Source: Rhynochetos jubatus
Taxonomy: Eukaryota > Chordata > Aves > Eurypygiformes > Rhynochetidae
NCBI GenBank assembly: GCA_027574665.1
Contig: CM050652.1
Location: forward strand, 34,305,631 to 34,369,630
Length of the DNA stretch: 64,000 bases
Direction of reading: 5' to 3'
The translations under genes and the position numbers were made by a program. Positions 44,408 to 57,910 of this stretch are shown one piece after another. Below the pieces are notes generated by a model. It was given only the letters and a program-made list of their open reading frames with translations, was not told where the DNA came from and did no database searches. Position 1 is the first letter of the stretch. Each line of letters begins with the position of its first letter.

Positions 44408-45946
44408 CTAGGTTTCTGTTCCTAAAAATATTGTCAAAAAAATTCTCAAAAAACTTGGATTTTTTTCTTCTCATTTTAATATGTCTTATTCTATTCCATG
44501 TTTATTTCACTTTAATATTTTAAATTAATGTAACATTAAAAGATTTTATTTTCTCAGAAATGTCAGGTATTATGATAGGGTCAATGTTGAATATTCATAG
44601 TCAATCTAATTGCAGTTGCTTCAGTAATTAAGTTCATACTGTCAGTAAACTTTAGTCAAAGTAATTATTTTAACTGTAATGATTGCTAATATGAAATATT
44701 TGGCATGCATTTCAGAGATATTATTTTCAAATTGAATTTATACATCTGAAAATGGTGTTTATATATGAATAATAAAAATAATCTACACAAAGTATGTTCA
44801 TAGCTGTCTCTTAAACAAAATCCAGGATGTTATTTAATACCTCATAAATAGTGTTCTGAAATTTACATTTTAGTTTAATACTCTAGTCTGGAACAGGCCT
44901 TATTTGAATGACGCAGGACATCTTTTTGCCCTATGTACTTTTATTCTGATGTAGCATGCTCAGTCAGCACAGATAATTGCACTGTAAAATGCCTTCTTCA
45001 CACAGATTTCAGTAACCAGGCTGGCAGCTTCACACTAAAGCAACTGAGTGCCTAAATTACCTGGAAGTGGGTATCCCATGTGGAGCACTTTATAGAGGTT
45101 TAATCCAAGCACAGCATAATCTTATCCAAAACCAATTACTGTAGCCTTTCTTAAAAGACCACATTTATATAGTGGGAAAGTGAATTTAATGCAACGTAGC
45201 TGTACCTTATTAACTTCTCTGTATTCCAAACTGTGATTATCTTTATGAGGTTTAAATGAATATGCTATGGACCTAGGTTGACTAAACTGCAAAGAGCATT
45301 CATGTTTCAGAATGAGTGCCTCTGTCAAGTTTCAAAGTATATGGACTGAGAATTGCTGTCAACCTGCATACTTTTCAGCAGGTGATTCTTGTCTGCTGAC
45401 AGATGAGCTGATGGGGATTACATTTAATGTAATATGGGTCCTAGACTGGGATCCATTGTCTATGACTTTCTAGACCACTCTTTGTGTACCATTTAGAATT
45501 TGGTAGAAGTGTAGGGGGTTGTTTTGATTACTTTTTCTTGCTAAATGCCTCTAAATTGTCTATTATCCTGTTCTCTGTATCCATATGTTATATTGTCTGG
45601 GAGTATCTTTTTTAAAACACCTTTTCTTCTTTTTGAAGCAAATAATAGAAAGTACTAAATTAGAGAAGCTGATGGCCTCTCTAGTTCTGTGAAACACTGT
45701 TCTATTATGAACAAAAATCTTTTTTATAGGCCATGACTGACCTACAAACCCTTCCAAGATGCAACTTTATTTAGAAGTGAGATGAAGAAAGCAAATTCTT
45801 TGATTCAGTGTATAAAACTAGAGTTTTCTGCCAGAAGATACCAGGTTAACATAGATTTACACAAAACTTATGGAACATCAGGGAAGATGGCTTATTTTGT
45901 GTCTTCCATTTCCCCAGGGTCAATCTTTTACTTCTCTGGAAAAGTG
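44408..45946. other. Unique AT-rich non-coding DNA
   Basis: No feature recognised; very AT-rich at 44420-44870. Confidence 0.5.
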
Positions 45947-45979
45947 GTTTGTTTTGGTTTTTGGGGTTTTTTTTTTGTG
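45947..45979 (+). repeat. T/G-rich low-complexity tract
   Basis: GGTTTGTTTTGG, GGGG and a T10 run; a shorter relative in style of the tract at 8.46 kb. Confidence 0.75.
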
Positions 45980-48900
45980 TTCACTTCTTACTTTTAATAT
46001 CTTCCTCAGAACAGGTTCTTATTACAACTGTTTCAACTCTCATTGTCTTCAAAACTAAAGATCAGAAAGTTTTATTTTTATTTTAATGTTCTACTCAAAA
46101 TGCACCCTGTCAACTTCCAAAGTTACACTAACTTTTCAGATGAGGAAAAACCTGGCTCAAGCCAACTATTGATTAACAGACATAGCTTTTCTATAGAAAT
46201 AATTATTGTAACATAACTTGTTATCCACAAATGAAGATGGCTTCTTTATCTCAGAGAATAAGAAATAGTTTCATTTATTTGACTTCTTTTGTTTCAGGTC
46301 AGCATAATATGTTTTTAGCAACATGGTTTCTATTGTAATAAGGTCTGGCAGCAAAAAAATTCGAAGAGCTAGGCACCACAGAACAGTGAGACAGTCACTG
46401 CAAAGCCCAGGAATAATTGGAATGTTACAGTAAGAGAAATTGTGATAAAAAAATTCATAGAATAGTAAAGAAAATCTGTCTTCATCAGAGTAGGAAGGAA
46501 CTCAAACAGAAATACACCTGTCAATTTTTTACCCCGTATGAAGAGCATATATGGTGAAGTAAAGCAGTAATCTCATAAAATTATGTACCTTTTTCAATAT
46601 TTGACTATTCAGGACCCATCCAGTACCATAAAATGAGGGTGGAAGAATTAATCATTGAAGTGGGAAATGGCATATGATTGTGCTGCTTGAAATTTGGATA
46701 TCACAAGAGGAAAATAAGGTGAAAGTTTCATTTTTTTTAATGTTTTGGTTTTAAAATATGTACATCTACATGCATATACATATATGTATGGCTCATTCAT
46801 ATTGATACTCTATGTAGATGATTGTTTACTGAAGAGAAAAAACATGTTGGTGCAGATCCTTGAGACTAATTGTTCCGTGCCCTGTGTAGACTTAAAAGTC
46901 AAATCACAGCTACATCAAGTATCCCAAGCAATGCTTTGCTCTTGTGGAACCGTTTTGAGCATCTATAGGCCTTTCTAAAGTCATACTCACTGCAAAGATA
47001 GTTCTGGCTATTGGGAAATATTCAAACGGTATTTTCTTCCAGTAGGACATGAATCTCTAGAGCTGAAAATGGAGTGCAGTAGGACAAGAGGGTGTTGGCA
47101 CCATACAATTGAGTATAATGAGCTTTCCATTCCTTCACTAAAATGTAAAATATCACCCCTGCGTAGCCATGCCAGGGTTTCCTCTTCATCTATGGCTTTA
47201 ATATGGGGATGAAAGAAAAGCCTGTTTGACCTACTGTTTTCATTAGAGGAAGTTAAACTAGCCTGACAAATTATGCTGGCTGCCTAATATCTCCAGACTC
47301 CTGCTATAGTCCCTCCACAGTGCTCTCCATTTCATTCCTCACACAGAAGACACTTAAAATATTTCAAAATTGCTAGTGGATGGAAATCAGGAATTAGCTA
47401 CATCTATGTCTGTAGAGGAATGTTTAAAATCACAGGTTAAAGAGAAATGTAACAAGTGAAAAGCTAGAATGAACCTGTAATCAGACAATGAATACTATTG
47501 GTGTGATCTTTTAGATAAATAGCTATATTTTGCAAGTAAAAAGCAAACTTCTCAACAGTTCAAAGTCCTTTGATCCAGGTGAAAGAAAGAAAAGAATCAC
47601 CTCTCAGAAGTCCACAGAAACAAAAAATGTAAGCGCACAGTTTGAAGTGAACCACCTATTAAAGTTGTTTCTGTACCACTCTAAGCACTGAGCACAGAAA
47701 TTGTCCCTAATGTCCTGAGTGTGATCTTTCTGAATGCTCTACAATCCTTACTATAATGTGTTTCTAATATCTAGATCTTTTTGAAAATTATATGTGCTGC
47801 TTGAATTCCTTCAGCAATTCAAAGTCAATTAGGTATGCTCATATACTCCCTCTGTTTCAGTTTATCCTATACTTGCATTGAATACATTTATGTTATTTGC
47901 AGAGTGCTAAGATGAAATATTTTCTACAATCATGTAAATATGTTGCATCTTTCATTTTTGCTTGTTTTCATTGTTTGAGTTTCCTCCCAACTCCCCAACC
48001 CTCCAAATGGACAGCATCTTCCTCTTCCCAGAAATAACACAAAGAATAACCCCCCATTCTCTTCTTTCCCATAGTGTCAATGCCTGAGGAAAAATAAATA
48101 GGAATGCCTAGAAATATGTATAAGTACCCCTGTTTTGCTGCAGGGTACTACCGAGAAATAAAAAACTAAACTATAACTAAACTATAGAAACCATGCTGAT
48201 CATGGAAGGCTAGTTAATTATAAGTTTCCCTTAAGTATTTGCTGGTGGAAAATATGCCATCTCCAAGGTGTAACCTGCCAAGACGAGAATGTGTGATCTC
48301 TGCATCAAATCCTGCAGAGAGACTGTGTCCTAGTATTCATACTCCAAGCTATATCACAAAGAAAGACACTGATTCTCAGGGATAGTAGAGCAGTAGAGCA
48401 AATCCGTCTAAATAAGGTGAAAATCTTTTTTCAGAAGCTGCACTAGAGAATTTACCAAACTGTAGAGCCCACCATTGTGCATTTACTTGACTAGACTGTA
48501 ATTATTTTTTCAAAGTAACAGCTGGAAAAGTATAACAGTGAACCAAGATATAAAATGAAAAGACTTAATGGAAAATAAACACCTACTGAACTTTGTACGT
48601 TAAAAAGAGAAAAGAAAATTAAAAGGCACTAAATTCCTTATATCTTGGATGTAACAAGAAGTCACATTTCTGAGTAATCTCCTGGAATTAACTGACATCA
48701 CAAAAGCTTTTATTTTTTTTTTCTTCTATTTCTCCCCTGTCTATCTTTAATTGATAAAATGTCAAGACATTGCAAATTCTAACTCCTGTTTAATTATACT
48801 GTTAGAAGGAAAGTGACAGTATATTTGGTATTTAACTAGACTGGCTCTACAGCTGTTCCATGGTTTTGCTTCCTAAATCTATGACACTTCAAAGCACAAA

Positions 48901-49448
48901 TGCAAGCTAAAAGGATAGAAAAGGTAATGGAAATTTTAAATTCCCTTGGGTACATTATCGTGCCAATGTACAGGAGTGCATCTGTGCACTTCCCACTGAA
49001 AGACAGGCAGCTGAACACTTTGCAGTTAGTTGAATGTGTATCTGCCTAACGGAAAGGTGCACTAATGACCCAGAATCAGTCTTAGATGCCTGAGAATTCC
49101 CTAAGAGCTCTGAATGAAATGCCCCTAATTTTTAACTAACTCATGGTTGAAAGTGAGGTAGGCTTTCCACTGTAAGCAAAAAGCCATTTGAGCACTTGAA
49201 GTTACATGATAGGATACGTGCTGAAGACTTGGCGAGTAGTGACCCACTCTTTCCATGCCTTGAAGATTGCCATATAAACTCTCCTTTCAAATGCATTTCT
49301 GTTCAAAGAACAGCTCATGGATTAATACTGTTTTATGAAATTACGTAGTGGTAGCAATTTGCATTGGGAAATACTTTGTCAAATAAGGGAATAGACTTTG
49401 TTACCGGAAAGGGTTCAAACACAGATTTCCTATATCTTGTCTCTTGTC
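45980..49448. other. Unique AT-rich non-coding DNA
   Basis: CATATACATATATGTATG tract at about 46758-46790, otherwise no repeats. No credible exon or RNA gene. Confidence 0.5.
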
Positions 49449-49463
49449 TTTTTTTTTTTTTTT
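49449..49463. repeat. Poly-T tract
   Basis: Fifteen consecutive T. Confidence 0.9.
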
Positions 49464-51556
49464 CCTCATGCTATAATTTGTAGGTTTTACCTAGATCATC
49501 CCCTGGTCTGGTTGTATTTTATATAAGCAGACACTGGACAAAAAACAAGGGGAGTGTTACAAGGCAGGAAAGAAATTCTGCAGAACTAGAAGATCCCCTC
49601 TAAGATGCTCGTCTTAAGTTTTTCACAGCAATTCAGCTCCAATGAGTCCTAGCCTGTGTGGCCAGCACATGCAGCCACAAAATGATACACAAAAGGGCAG
49701 CATCAAAAGCACCTTGCCTTATATGCTTGAATATGAAATACTACGTTTGAGCTCTTGCTTCTTGTCCATGGAAAGGTCTGCAATGCGTCACAAACAAAAC
49801 TGTGAGAGAAATAAGCGAAAATTATTCTGTTGCCACCATTTGGCAACTCGAATTGGTGAGAATATGTATTGTCATGCACTGAGGGTTTAGTAGTTCAAAT
49901 GGAAAAAGTAATGTAATTGCACCATGCTGAGGCAAACTATTTTTATTCTGTAATATCCTCAGTAATGTTGCAAACAATTAATAAATTAGGAAATAAATCA
50001 CCTCTATCTTTTAGTTTCAGCACTTTATTTTGGGAAAAGTTGAGAAGACTGAAGTTTAAAGCAGTCTGTTGTGTTAAGTCACGACAACACATGAACAATA
50101 TTTGCCCTTAAAATTTAGAGGACCTTTAAAGAAAATAGTTAAAGCACATTCCTTTTGCATGTCATTTACTAATACTGTACCATGATTCATTAATCTTGGG
50201 TCATTAATCTATGAGATCAATACGTGCCCTCATTATTTCTGTTGCCCCTTTGCAACAACAATACACTCTGGTTTTGTGCAGAGAATCAGAATTTGCTGGT
50301 GAAGCAGGCAGCAGGCTGAGAGTCAGTTCTGACACCTGGCCATGATAAATTGGTATAAAAGACCACAAAGTCTTTTAAAAACAATTTTTTAAACAGAGCA
50401 ACAAGCAGTTTTGGATGCATCAGGATTTAAGCCTTTAACCTGATTACTTGAGATCAGGACATGTGTTAGTTGTAAAAAATTTGTGGTTCAGCTAGAAGTG
50501 GATCAAATAATTTAAAGTGTTCAGATAAGAGAGTATAACAAGAATTTTAAGTCATCCTTGGGTTACAGGCAAAGGCATGGCCAGCAATTGAAGAACAGAG
50601 TTAAAAAACCCAACTAGTTCCATTTACAATAACTAATCACTCTTCTTTCCCTGATATTTTTAGATTAAAACATAAGCATTCAAGCACTACTTTGCTAAAG
50701 AGTATACATGGAACTATTTATCAATCCATTCCTGGAATCACATTGAAACGAAAAATCTTTGAACTGTTATGTGTACAGTGCAAAAAAGAACAGTATTGTG
50801 AAAATAAGCACCAAGAAACCATTGAAGTTATATTTGAAACTGTATGTAGTGCTTCCATTTTTGTATACATCATCTTTGTCCACACATAGTTGGGCTCATT
50901 TTAGATCGCTCTTAACAGGAATGAGCTGATAATATGAGCAGTAACAACTTTTGCCATCCCTGTTCTGGACCGGTGCTAGTTCACGTGAAGTATTGTACAA
51001 ACACATAGAAAGGTTCTCTTAATTTACATCTTAATAGATAAGAAAGGTAATGGAAAACAACTGCTTGATGAGTTATATCATTCTCAAGGTCAATTCAGTT
51101 TGGATGATAGACAAACTGGGAACTGAACTCTGATTGCAAGTCACAGTTCTGTGTCTTTTGTATGTGACTACTCTGTCTCCAGAAGTAATCCAAATAATTC
51201 AAAAAACAATATAGATCTCAGCACATCATTGATATGTGAATCACACCACATTGCGCTGTGAGGACAGAATTATAATGAAAGGTTGCAGTCACGCTTTCTT
51301 GACCAAAGTGGATTCATTGAACATCAACTGTGAGTTCAGTCAATAGCTTTCACAGTTCTGTAATCCAGCCAAATGGGCACTGGCTTCAATTTTCTTGTTT
51401 TTTGCCAAACAGTAGCTCACCAAATGTTAGATATGTTTCTGGGTAACTAAGGAAAGAATAGATTATTTTGGGGATGTTCCAATAGACATTTCAGGGAACC
51501 TCCATATTCTGAGAGAAGGTGTAGAAGCCAAAGTCCTATTTTCAAATTTCCAGAAA
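49464..51556. other. Unique non-coding DNA
   Basis: Plus-strand frames at 49642-49890, 49917-50111 and 50692-50889 have no recognised motif and no good splice or promoter context. Confidence 0.45.
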
Positions 51557-51570
51557 GGGGGGGGTGGGGG
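51557..51570 (+). repeat. G-run (G8 T G5)
   Basis: A rare long G run in an AT-rich setting. Confidence 0.9.
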
Positions 51571-52067
51571 AAGCATACAGAAAAAAATTTCTCAGTTTTT
51601 ATTTTAATCCTCCTAGATTAAGCACACAGGAAACTATAATAAAGTATTCTTTTATGAGTAACAAACTTCTAGAATTTAATAGGATATGGTGTGTACCTTT
51701 TCCTAAACTGCATTTAGGATTCCCATGTATCCTAATTTGAGACAGATACTCCATGTTTTAGATAATTATCAACTTCTAATTTATACTACTATACAAATTA
51801 TAGAAGGCCTATAAACATTTGGTTTTCTGCAGGTCCTTGCCTGATATTCTGTTAGCAAGTTCTGAATGCCTTGCCAACTCTGTGAATGCCCCATCCTGAA
51901 CCTCTGTGACACTGAGGGAGTAAAACCTTATCATTAATTTTGTGAATTTGTTGTTGTTATGTATCAGGAGTACCAATGTAAAAGGATGGCGTGTGGGCAG
52001 ATCTAAAAGTATAAACATATCTACTTCATAATGAAAAAAATTTTGCAGGAGTATGAAGTAAAAATCT
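51571..52067. other. Unique AT-rich DNA
   Basis: No feature recognised; the minus-strand 101-codon frame at 51809-52114 begins in the neighbouring C-rich tract and has no motif. Confidence 0.45.
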
Positions 52068-52125
52068 CCCCCCCCCAACCCAACCAAAATACCACCACCA
52101 ACAAAAAAAAACACCAGCCCAAAAA
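52068..52125. repeat. C-run and A/C-rich tract
   Basis: Nine C followed by AACCCAACCAAAATACCACC and further A/C-only sequence. Confidence 0.85.
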
Positions 52126-54150
52126 CATATTAGCATCCTGTATAACATGTTTCCTGCAACTTTCATGGTATCTGAAATCTGTTTCCCAAATTACCATAGT
52201 AGGTTTGTCTTCATATGGTAATGTTGGGTATTAGGGATAAAATTGGCTTACTGTGACTTTAAAAAGCCTTTAACAGATGCACTGGCTATGACATCTGGCT
52301 AATCCTTTCTAATTCTGAAAATTAAATATCTGTTCCATCATTCCATTGGGCAAAAAAGTTAAGTAGTTATTCCAACTGTTTTTTATTTGCCTTTTACATG
52401 GGCACTTCTCCCAGTTTGTGACCCTTGTAATTTATTCACTCTTAGGTTTACAGAAGGAGTCATGGTTCCAGGCACTCTTCTGCATGTTGACCATCATGCA
52501 ATACCATGAAGGGGGAATATATCTTTCATTTTAAATAATGTCTTAAACCTGGCTGTCGTGCTTGAGCATTTCACCCAACATATGGATGCACCTGGTGTAG
52601 TATGGAGCAATAATCATCTGCTTTACTACGCCGTAAGCACAGAGCCTGCACAGCTGCTAACGTGTAAAAACAAACGTTCCCAAGAAAAATGTCATTCTAG
52701 TAAGAATAGTTTATATGCAAAACCTGCAAGCAGCATCCTGCACATTACGTGTACCTGTGTGATATGGCCTCTATATGAACACCTTTGCAGGAAGAATATG
52801 TTAGAACAGATACTTGTATTTCTTTCAACATGGAATCGAATTGTTTGGTTCATGTAACCTACCTCATCCATTAAATCCCTGAGATGAAAGGAACACTACC
52901 GAAGTAATATTCCATTAGCTTTTGCACATCACTTCTATTTATGGCAAATCTGTGTAGGTCTGAGCACAAGGGAGAAAGATACTGAAGGACAGATATTAGG
53001 GCACAGCCCAGTTGTTCAGAGCAGACCACTGGACTTTGAATGCTTTCCATCATTCAGTTTTGCAGACTAACTGATAAAAGATTTATAGTCATTTCCTCAA
53101 AGAACTTTTAGCATATGGAAAATACAGAGTTGTGCTTCTACCTTGGCCTCAGTCACCAGAAACAGAGTTGTTGTGGTTTTTTTGATTGATTATAATTGCA
53201 CACAGTGTTGCTATTCTAGGAGACAGCTCAAATCAGTAACATCTTAACAAGCAAAAGCCTAATGCAACAAACAGTATGTTGCGAAATGCACATCTCTTCT
53301 CCGCTTGTATAATTCTGATCTAAATCTGTAAAATCTTAATTGATTTGAGGCTCAGCTATTTAGAGACCATTTCTCTAACTATAGTATTCCAAAGCAGTTG
53401 CATTCATTGAGCAATCAAACCCCCGTCTCTTTCCTCCAGCTGCATCATATGATTCTCAGCTGCTCATTTTAAGTTAAACTCCAGAATAAATGTTAGCCTG
53501 CTTTATCAAAATTTAAGACACAACTCTTCAGATTTGCTTCCAAATAAATTAAACTACAACAAGAAATCTTTTAACCATGTCTCAGAGAAAGGAAAGAGGA
53601 AACTTTTGCTTTTATTTTGCTTTCTTGGCACTGGAGAAACATAGGAAAGAAACTTCAACATTTAGGCATTCTTAAGTCTTCTTTCAGCTTCAGGATAATC
53701 CTTAAGCACGTGAATCCCTTTGTGTCTCCATTTCTGCTCTGGGCATGTATTCAGCTGCCTGAGGCTGTGGTTACACAGGCAGCCAAGCTCTTCTAATGGC
53801 TTGTGGCTGCCAAGAAAGGAAGATTTGCCCTTCTCTTTCTTTCTCTAAGTCTCTTCCACTCTCCTCACTTCCCCTCCCTACTTCTTTCTAAAACAGATAA
53901 ACAAGGGATGTGAAAGTGAATTTATCACTTCCCAGATAACATCTGCTAGGGAGATAAATGTCCACTCCCCCTTCCTCACATTCAGAGGAAAGAATACTAT
54001 TCTCACATTAGCTGCAAGCCTGTTGACTGTTTCCTATTGTTTTCCACACGCATAGCATTAGCAGTGACTTCAGTGTGGTTGTTTTGTCATGGACCTTAGT
54101 GGGAATAACTAAATTATATCTACCAGAAGATTCAGAAATTTGTAGGCCAC
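52126..54150. other. Unique non-coding DNA
   Basis: A 99-codon plus-strand frame at 52558-52857 has no motif. The stretch at 53700-53880 is somewhat richer in G+C and pyrimidines. No internal retroviral sequence (primer site, gag, pol or env) is recognisable next to the LTR. Confidence 0.45.
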
Positions 54151-54296
54151 TGTCAAGGTTTAATCATCACAGCTATCAATTAAGTACTACACAACTGCTC
54201 ACTCATATCTTCCCTACTAGAGCAGAGAAGGAGAATGGAAGTAAAAGCAAGGAAGCTCATGGATTGAGATAAAAAACAATTAGTAATTGAATATAA

Positions 54297-54380
54297 ATGA
54301 ATAAAATAGTGAAACTAGTAATATTAAAAATACTAATAATACTAAGATTACTACTAATAATACGTAATAAAAATAATGGA
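54297..54380. repeat. TAA/TAC-type imperfect triplet repeat inside the LTR
   Basis: AATACTAATAATACTAAG and TACTACTAATAATACGTAAT with AATAAAAATAAT words. Related copies of this LTR family carry a (TAA)n-like expansion here. Confidence 0.7.
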
Positions 54381-54432
54381 AAATAAATTATACAACTGCT
54401 CACCACCCGCTGACTGATGCACAGCCAGGTCC

Positions 54433-54486
54433 TGAGTAGCAAGAGTCAGAGCCAGAGAGCCTGAGAGCCAGAGCCTGAGAGAGTGA
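54433..54486. repeat. GAGCCAGA / GAGCCTGA short repeat inside the LTR
   Basis: GAGTCAGAGCCAGAGAGCC, TGAGAGCCAGAGCCTGAGAG: degenerate 8-10-base units, an internal variation of the LTR. Confidence 0.6.
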
Positions 54487-54613
54487 TCGCACTAGAGTCC
54501 GAGTGAGCCCTGTAAGCGATAGCATGGATGAGGAAGTCAACTGACCCACCAACTTACTAATAAACAACGAACTACTGTCCAAAAAAACCTATGGTTCCCG
54601 AGCCCACCCCCGA

Positions 54614-54622
54614 CTTATATAC
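54614..54622 (-). promoter_or_regulatory. LTR TATA box
   Basis: GTATATAAG on the minus strand within the U3 part of the solo LTR. It would direct transcription toward lower coordinates. Confidence 0.5.
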
Positions 54623-54676
54623 TGAGCATGACATTCAGTGGAATGAAACACGCCTTTGGTCAGCTTGGGTTATCTG

Positions 54677-54692
54677 TTGTGTGTGTGTGTGT
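54677..54692. repeat. (GT)n microsatellite inside the LTR
   Basis: Eight GT units starting at 54677. Confidence 0.9.
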
Positions 54693-54893
54693 CCGTCCCA
54701 CACACTGTTTGTAATGACAAAGTTGGAAACCCAGGTGCAGTATCAGAAGCTGAAAAGCCCTTGAATTGGTACAAAAACTCCTTAACAACTAAAACCACCA
54801 GTGTTATCAGTACTCTTCCCAGTGCAAATCCACCACACAGCCTCATACCAGCTACTGTGATGAAAATTAACTCTGTCCTGACTTAAACCAGCA

Positions 54894-56546
54894 AAGCCTC
54901 TTAGTGTATTTACTGTTTCAAAATACCTGAAAACCCTTTCAGACAAAGATGAAGCATATATTTTATCAGGAGTGTTTATGTTCCAAATTACATTCATTAA
55001 TCCAAAACTGAACCAATGTTTTTTACATCCTGTATTTAAAAGGTGGATCCATATCTAATCTGATCTAGCATTCTTCATCAGTTAACTGTCTTATTATTTT
55101 TTTTATATTCTGATAATTAATATAGATCCCGCTGAGGCTGCAGAACTTGTAATGATTTCATTATCTATAGAAAAATTGTATGTTTCTATGGTTCTTACTG
55201 TCACTGTTTACTTCCACTGTTAAATTAAAGAATACATTTTTCTTAATTTTTTCCATTTTAATGATATCTCTAATTACTGACCATATGTTCTCTCAGTGGA
55301 ATGAGATAAACTTAACCTATAAGTTTATGGATCTGATAAACAAACACTATATTCCCTCTGAGGTTTCCCTACTATTTCTGTGAGGAAGATAAGGCTTGTA
55401 AATGTGGGAGATTGCGTCTGCTTACTGATCATACACTTCAGTCATTTCAAGCAAATGAAAATGTGCAGTTGAAAAATATTACATTTCATCATTCTTCTTT
55501 TGTAGAAGGCAGGGATCTGGGTCTACACGTGATTTTGTTTTCTTGAAGCATTCCTATTCATTGAAAAATTTTATTTTTGCTCATCCTTAAACTGTTTATA
55601 AATTTAAAGTGGACAAATAGTTTTGGATTAAAAGAAATGTTAGATGATAGATTGAAAAAAACTGCAGCTTGGCTTTTGTAGTTCAGAAAGTTCAGCATGT
55701 GACATATGGATCCTATTACTTTTTTCTTTCTGTGTGATTTTGATCTACTATGTGATGGCAAAGTATCTTAATACTGAGTTAAGACAGATAATAGTTGGAG
55801 TCTTTATTCCTACTCCAGAAGCTGTTATATTTAGTGTAAAATATTTAGTCATGGATTAGAAAAAGAAATTTAGCTCTTAAACAAATTTAAAGACATTCAT
55901 CTGCCGTGTACTTTCAACTCCTGTGATGGCTTCATCAGGTACTCAGACAAAACAATGACCACAGGAAAACCAACATCCAATCCCTGATCGCAGCCCAGCG
56001 TCACCATTTCCAAATCTCTACACAGTATTAGCCATCCACGGCTGAAGAATGAAGTTGTATATCTCCTTAGATAGATAGCACTGAAGTAGATAAAATGCCA
56101 ACAATATGCCCATGACAATTTTGCTGTCCTAAGAGCTGAATTTCATTTTACTTTTCTTGCAAGTACACAAAATTAAATGTACTCACAGCAATGTACAAAG
56201 GATTGTGCATACAGAAAAACATTACATAACTCAGAAGAACTTTATTCCTTCAAGCATAAAACAAAACCAAACCCCACATTTAAATTTAGTTCATTAATAA
56301 CCGATGTTCTTACTCTATTATGAACCACAGACTGAACTGATTGAATACACATTCTAGGTGTGTTGCCTAGGGTCTCATTTACTAGAGAAAAAATCTAACT
56401 TCTTTGAAAGTTATTGGCTGAAAATAGAGGTAAACTACATATTCTCTCCTTTTGGTTACACCAAGTAGCTGTGCATGTGTATACACAGTTACCAAAGTTC
56501 TACTCATATTTTGTAATTACTTGACTTTTAGAAAAAGACAGACTCT
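54894..56546. other. Unique AT-rich non-coding DNA
   Basis: No repeat family or credible exon seen. Confidence 0.5.
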
Positions 56547-56569
56547 CTCACACACACACAAACGCACAC
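56547..56569. repeat. (CA)n microsatellite
   Basis: CTCTCACACACACACAAACG and CACACC: about six CA units plus imperfect flanks. Confidence 0.85.
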
Positions 56570-57870
56570 CCTCTCATAGACAGTATGAGTTATACACCTT
56601 CACACTCACCTCCATTCTGGGCGTGTGGATTTCTCTATTTCTGTAGGTTCTCTAGGCTTATCTGTGCTCATGACAGACCCTACAAATCAACAGAACATAT
56701 TCTCATAAGGAAGACCCCATCTGGAGTTCACACATATACATCGGAGGTGTGAATCCCTACTTGTTTCATCCACACTGTCACTCCTCTCATGACATCTAAT
56801 GGAAGAATGGTCAGAAAGGTCGAGGTAGAGACTGTAGTGTCGGTGAGGCCATTTCTGGCAGTGTCAGACTAGGCTTTGACTGTTGCTCTGTTTCTTCCTT
56901 CTCTTTTCCCACTGTTACAAATTTTCAAGTTTCTCTTGTACTTCTCAAGCTGACTCCTTTGTTTTTAAGCTGTTAAATGTGGCTGATGGATGATTTCATC
57001 TTTAGCATTGTCAATATGGGACAAATGTCCTCTTGGACATTTTGAATATTCTGTTGACACTCATTCCAGCCCTGCCTTATGACAGCATCCTGGCCACTTG
57101 GCTGAGGAGAGGCCGGGCAGACACTGCACAAACATTGTTAAGGAGCACAAGGCATTCTTTTCCTGGGACTTCTCATTTTCAAATGCATGCAAAATTTGCC
57201 TTGCAGTGAAAATAATCACAAGCAATTACAATGTATAGTTTGCAAATAATGTTAAGGTTTTAGTGGCCTCCCAAAGTCATTAGGCATAAACAGTCTTAGG
57301 ACAACTGCTTTTTTGGAGGTAGATGGAGAACTCAAAGTAACTGGAACATTATTTGAAACTCTCAGTTAATGAAGCTGAACTTTACTGTAGTAATCCAATT
57401 AATGAATGCATAAATTTACATATATATTAATAAAGTTATTCTCATTAATCTTATCACCATCTCTTTTAAAAATAACAACATATACCATACTAGCACAGAG
57501 CAACTAAACTTGATCATTAGAGATCTCTTATATATTTCCCCTTTCTTGGATTTTATTTTTCTTTCATTTTTGATTAAATATATTCAATTATTCTTTCAGC
57601 TTGCTGGCAGAATTTGCTTCTTTCCCTCCTGTCTATTCTTTAGTAAAAGCAAGAAATGATAGTTCACTTCCAAAATAAAGAATAAACTTGAATAGTTCAA
57701 CATCCAAAATAAAATAATAACATAATATGGTTAATAAGGTACATTGGTGTTAATATTTTGATTAAAAATGTGCATTTCATTTGTGGTTAGAGTGCATCCT
57801 CTCACTATGTAGTGAGGGTTCCATTTTTAACCAAGCAGTGGAGGTGGTTGAAATACAAATATCTTTCCAT
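56570..57870. other. Unique non-coding DNA
   Basis: The stretch at about 56800-57160 is richer in G+C (GAGGAGAGGCCGGGCAGAC at about 57101-57119) but not recognised. The rest is AT-rich. Confidence 0.45.
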
Positions 57871-57910
57871 TAAAAAAAAACAAACGACAACAAGCAAAAC
57901 CAAACCCAAA
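57871..57910. repeat. A/C-rich low-complexity tract
   Basis: Nine A followed by CAAACGACAACAAGC and AAAACCAAACCC. Confidence 0.8.

Larger units (their letters stand above)
54151..54893 (-). mobile_element. Solo LTR of an avian endogenous retrovirus (ERVL-like)
   Basis: About 743 bp bounded by TG...CA ends. Read on the minus strand it begins TGCTGGTTTAAGTCAGGACA, continues AGAGTTAATTTTC and TAGCTGGTA, and ends ...GATTAAACCTTGACA. This is the pattern of a common bird LTR family that starts TGTCCTGGTTTCAGCTGGG. A TATA-type box GTATATAAG lies on the minus strand at 54614-54622, at the expected U3 position. The part at about 54264-54276 corresponds to the TTTATCTCAACCCATGAG region of that family. 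No internal coding sequence flanks it, so it is a solo LTR formed by recombination. I could not find a clear 5-bp target duplication. It contains a TAA-type triplet stretch and a short (GT)n. Confidence 0.88.

Noticed and set aside
53690..53740. CCTTTGTGTCTCCATTTCTG, reminiscent of an old MIR-type SINE
   Set aside because: Only one short box matches and no A/B promoter boxes or SINE body could be aligned.
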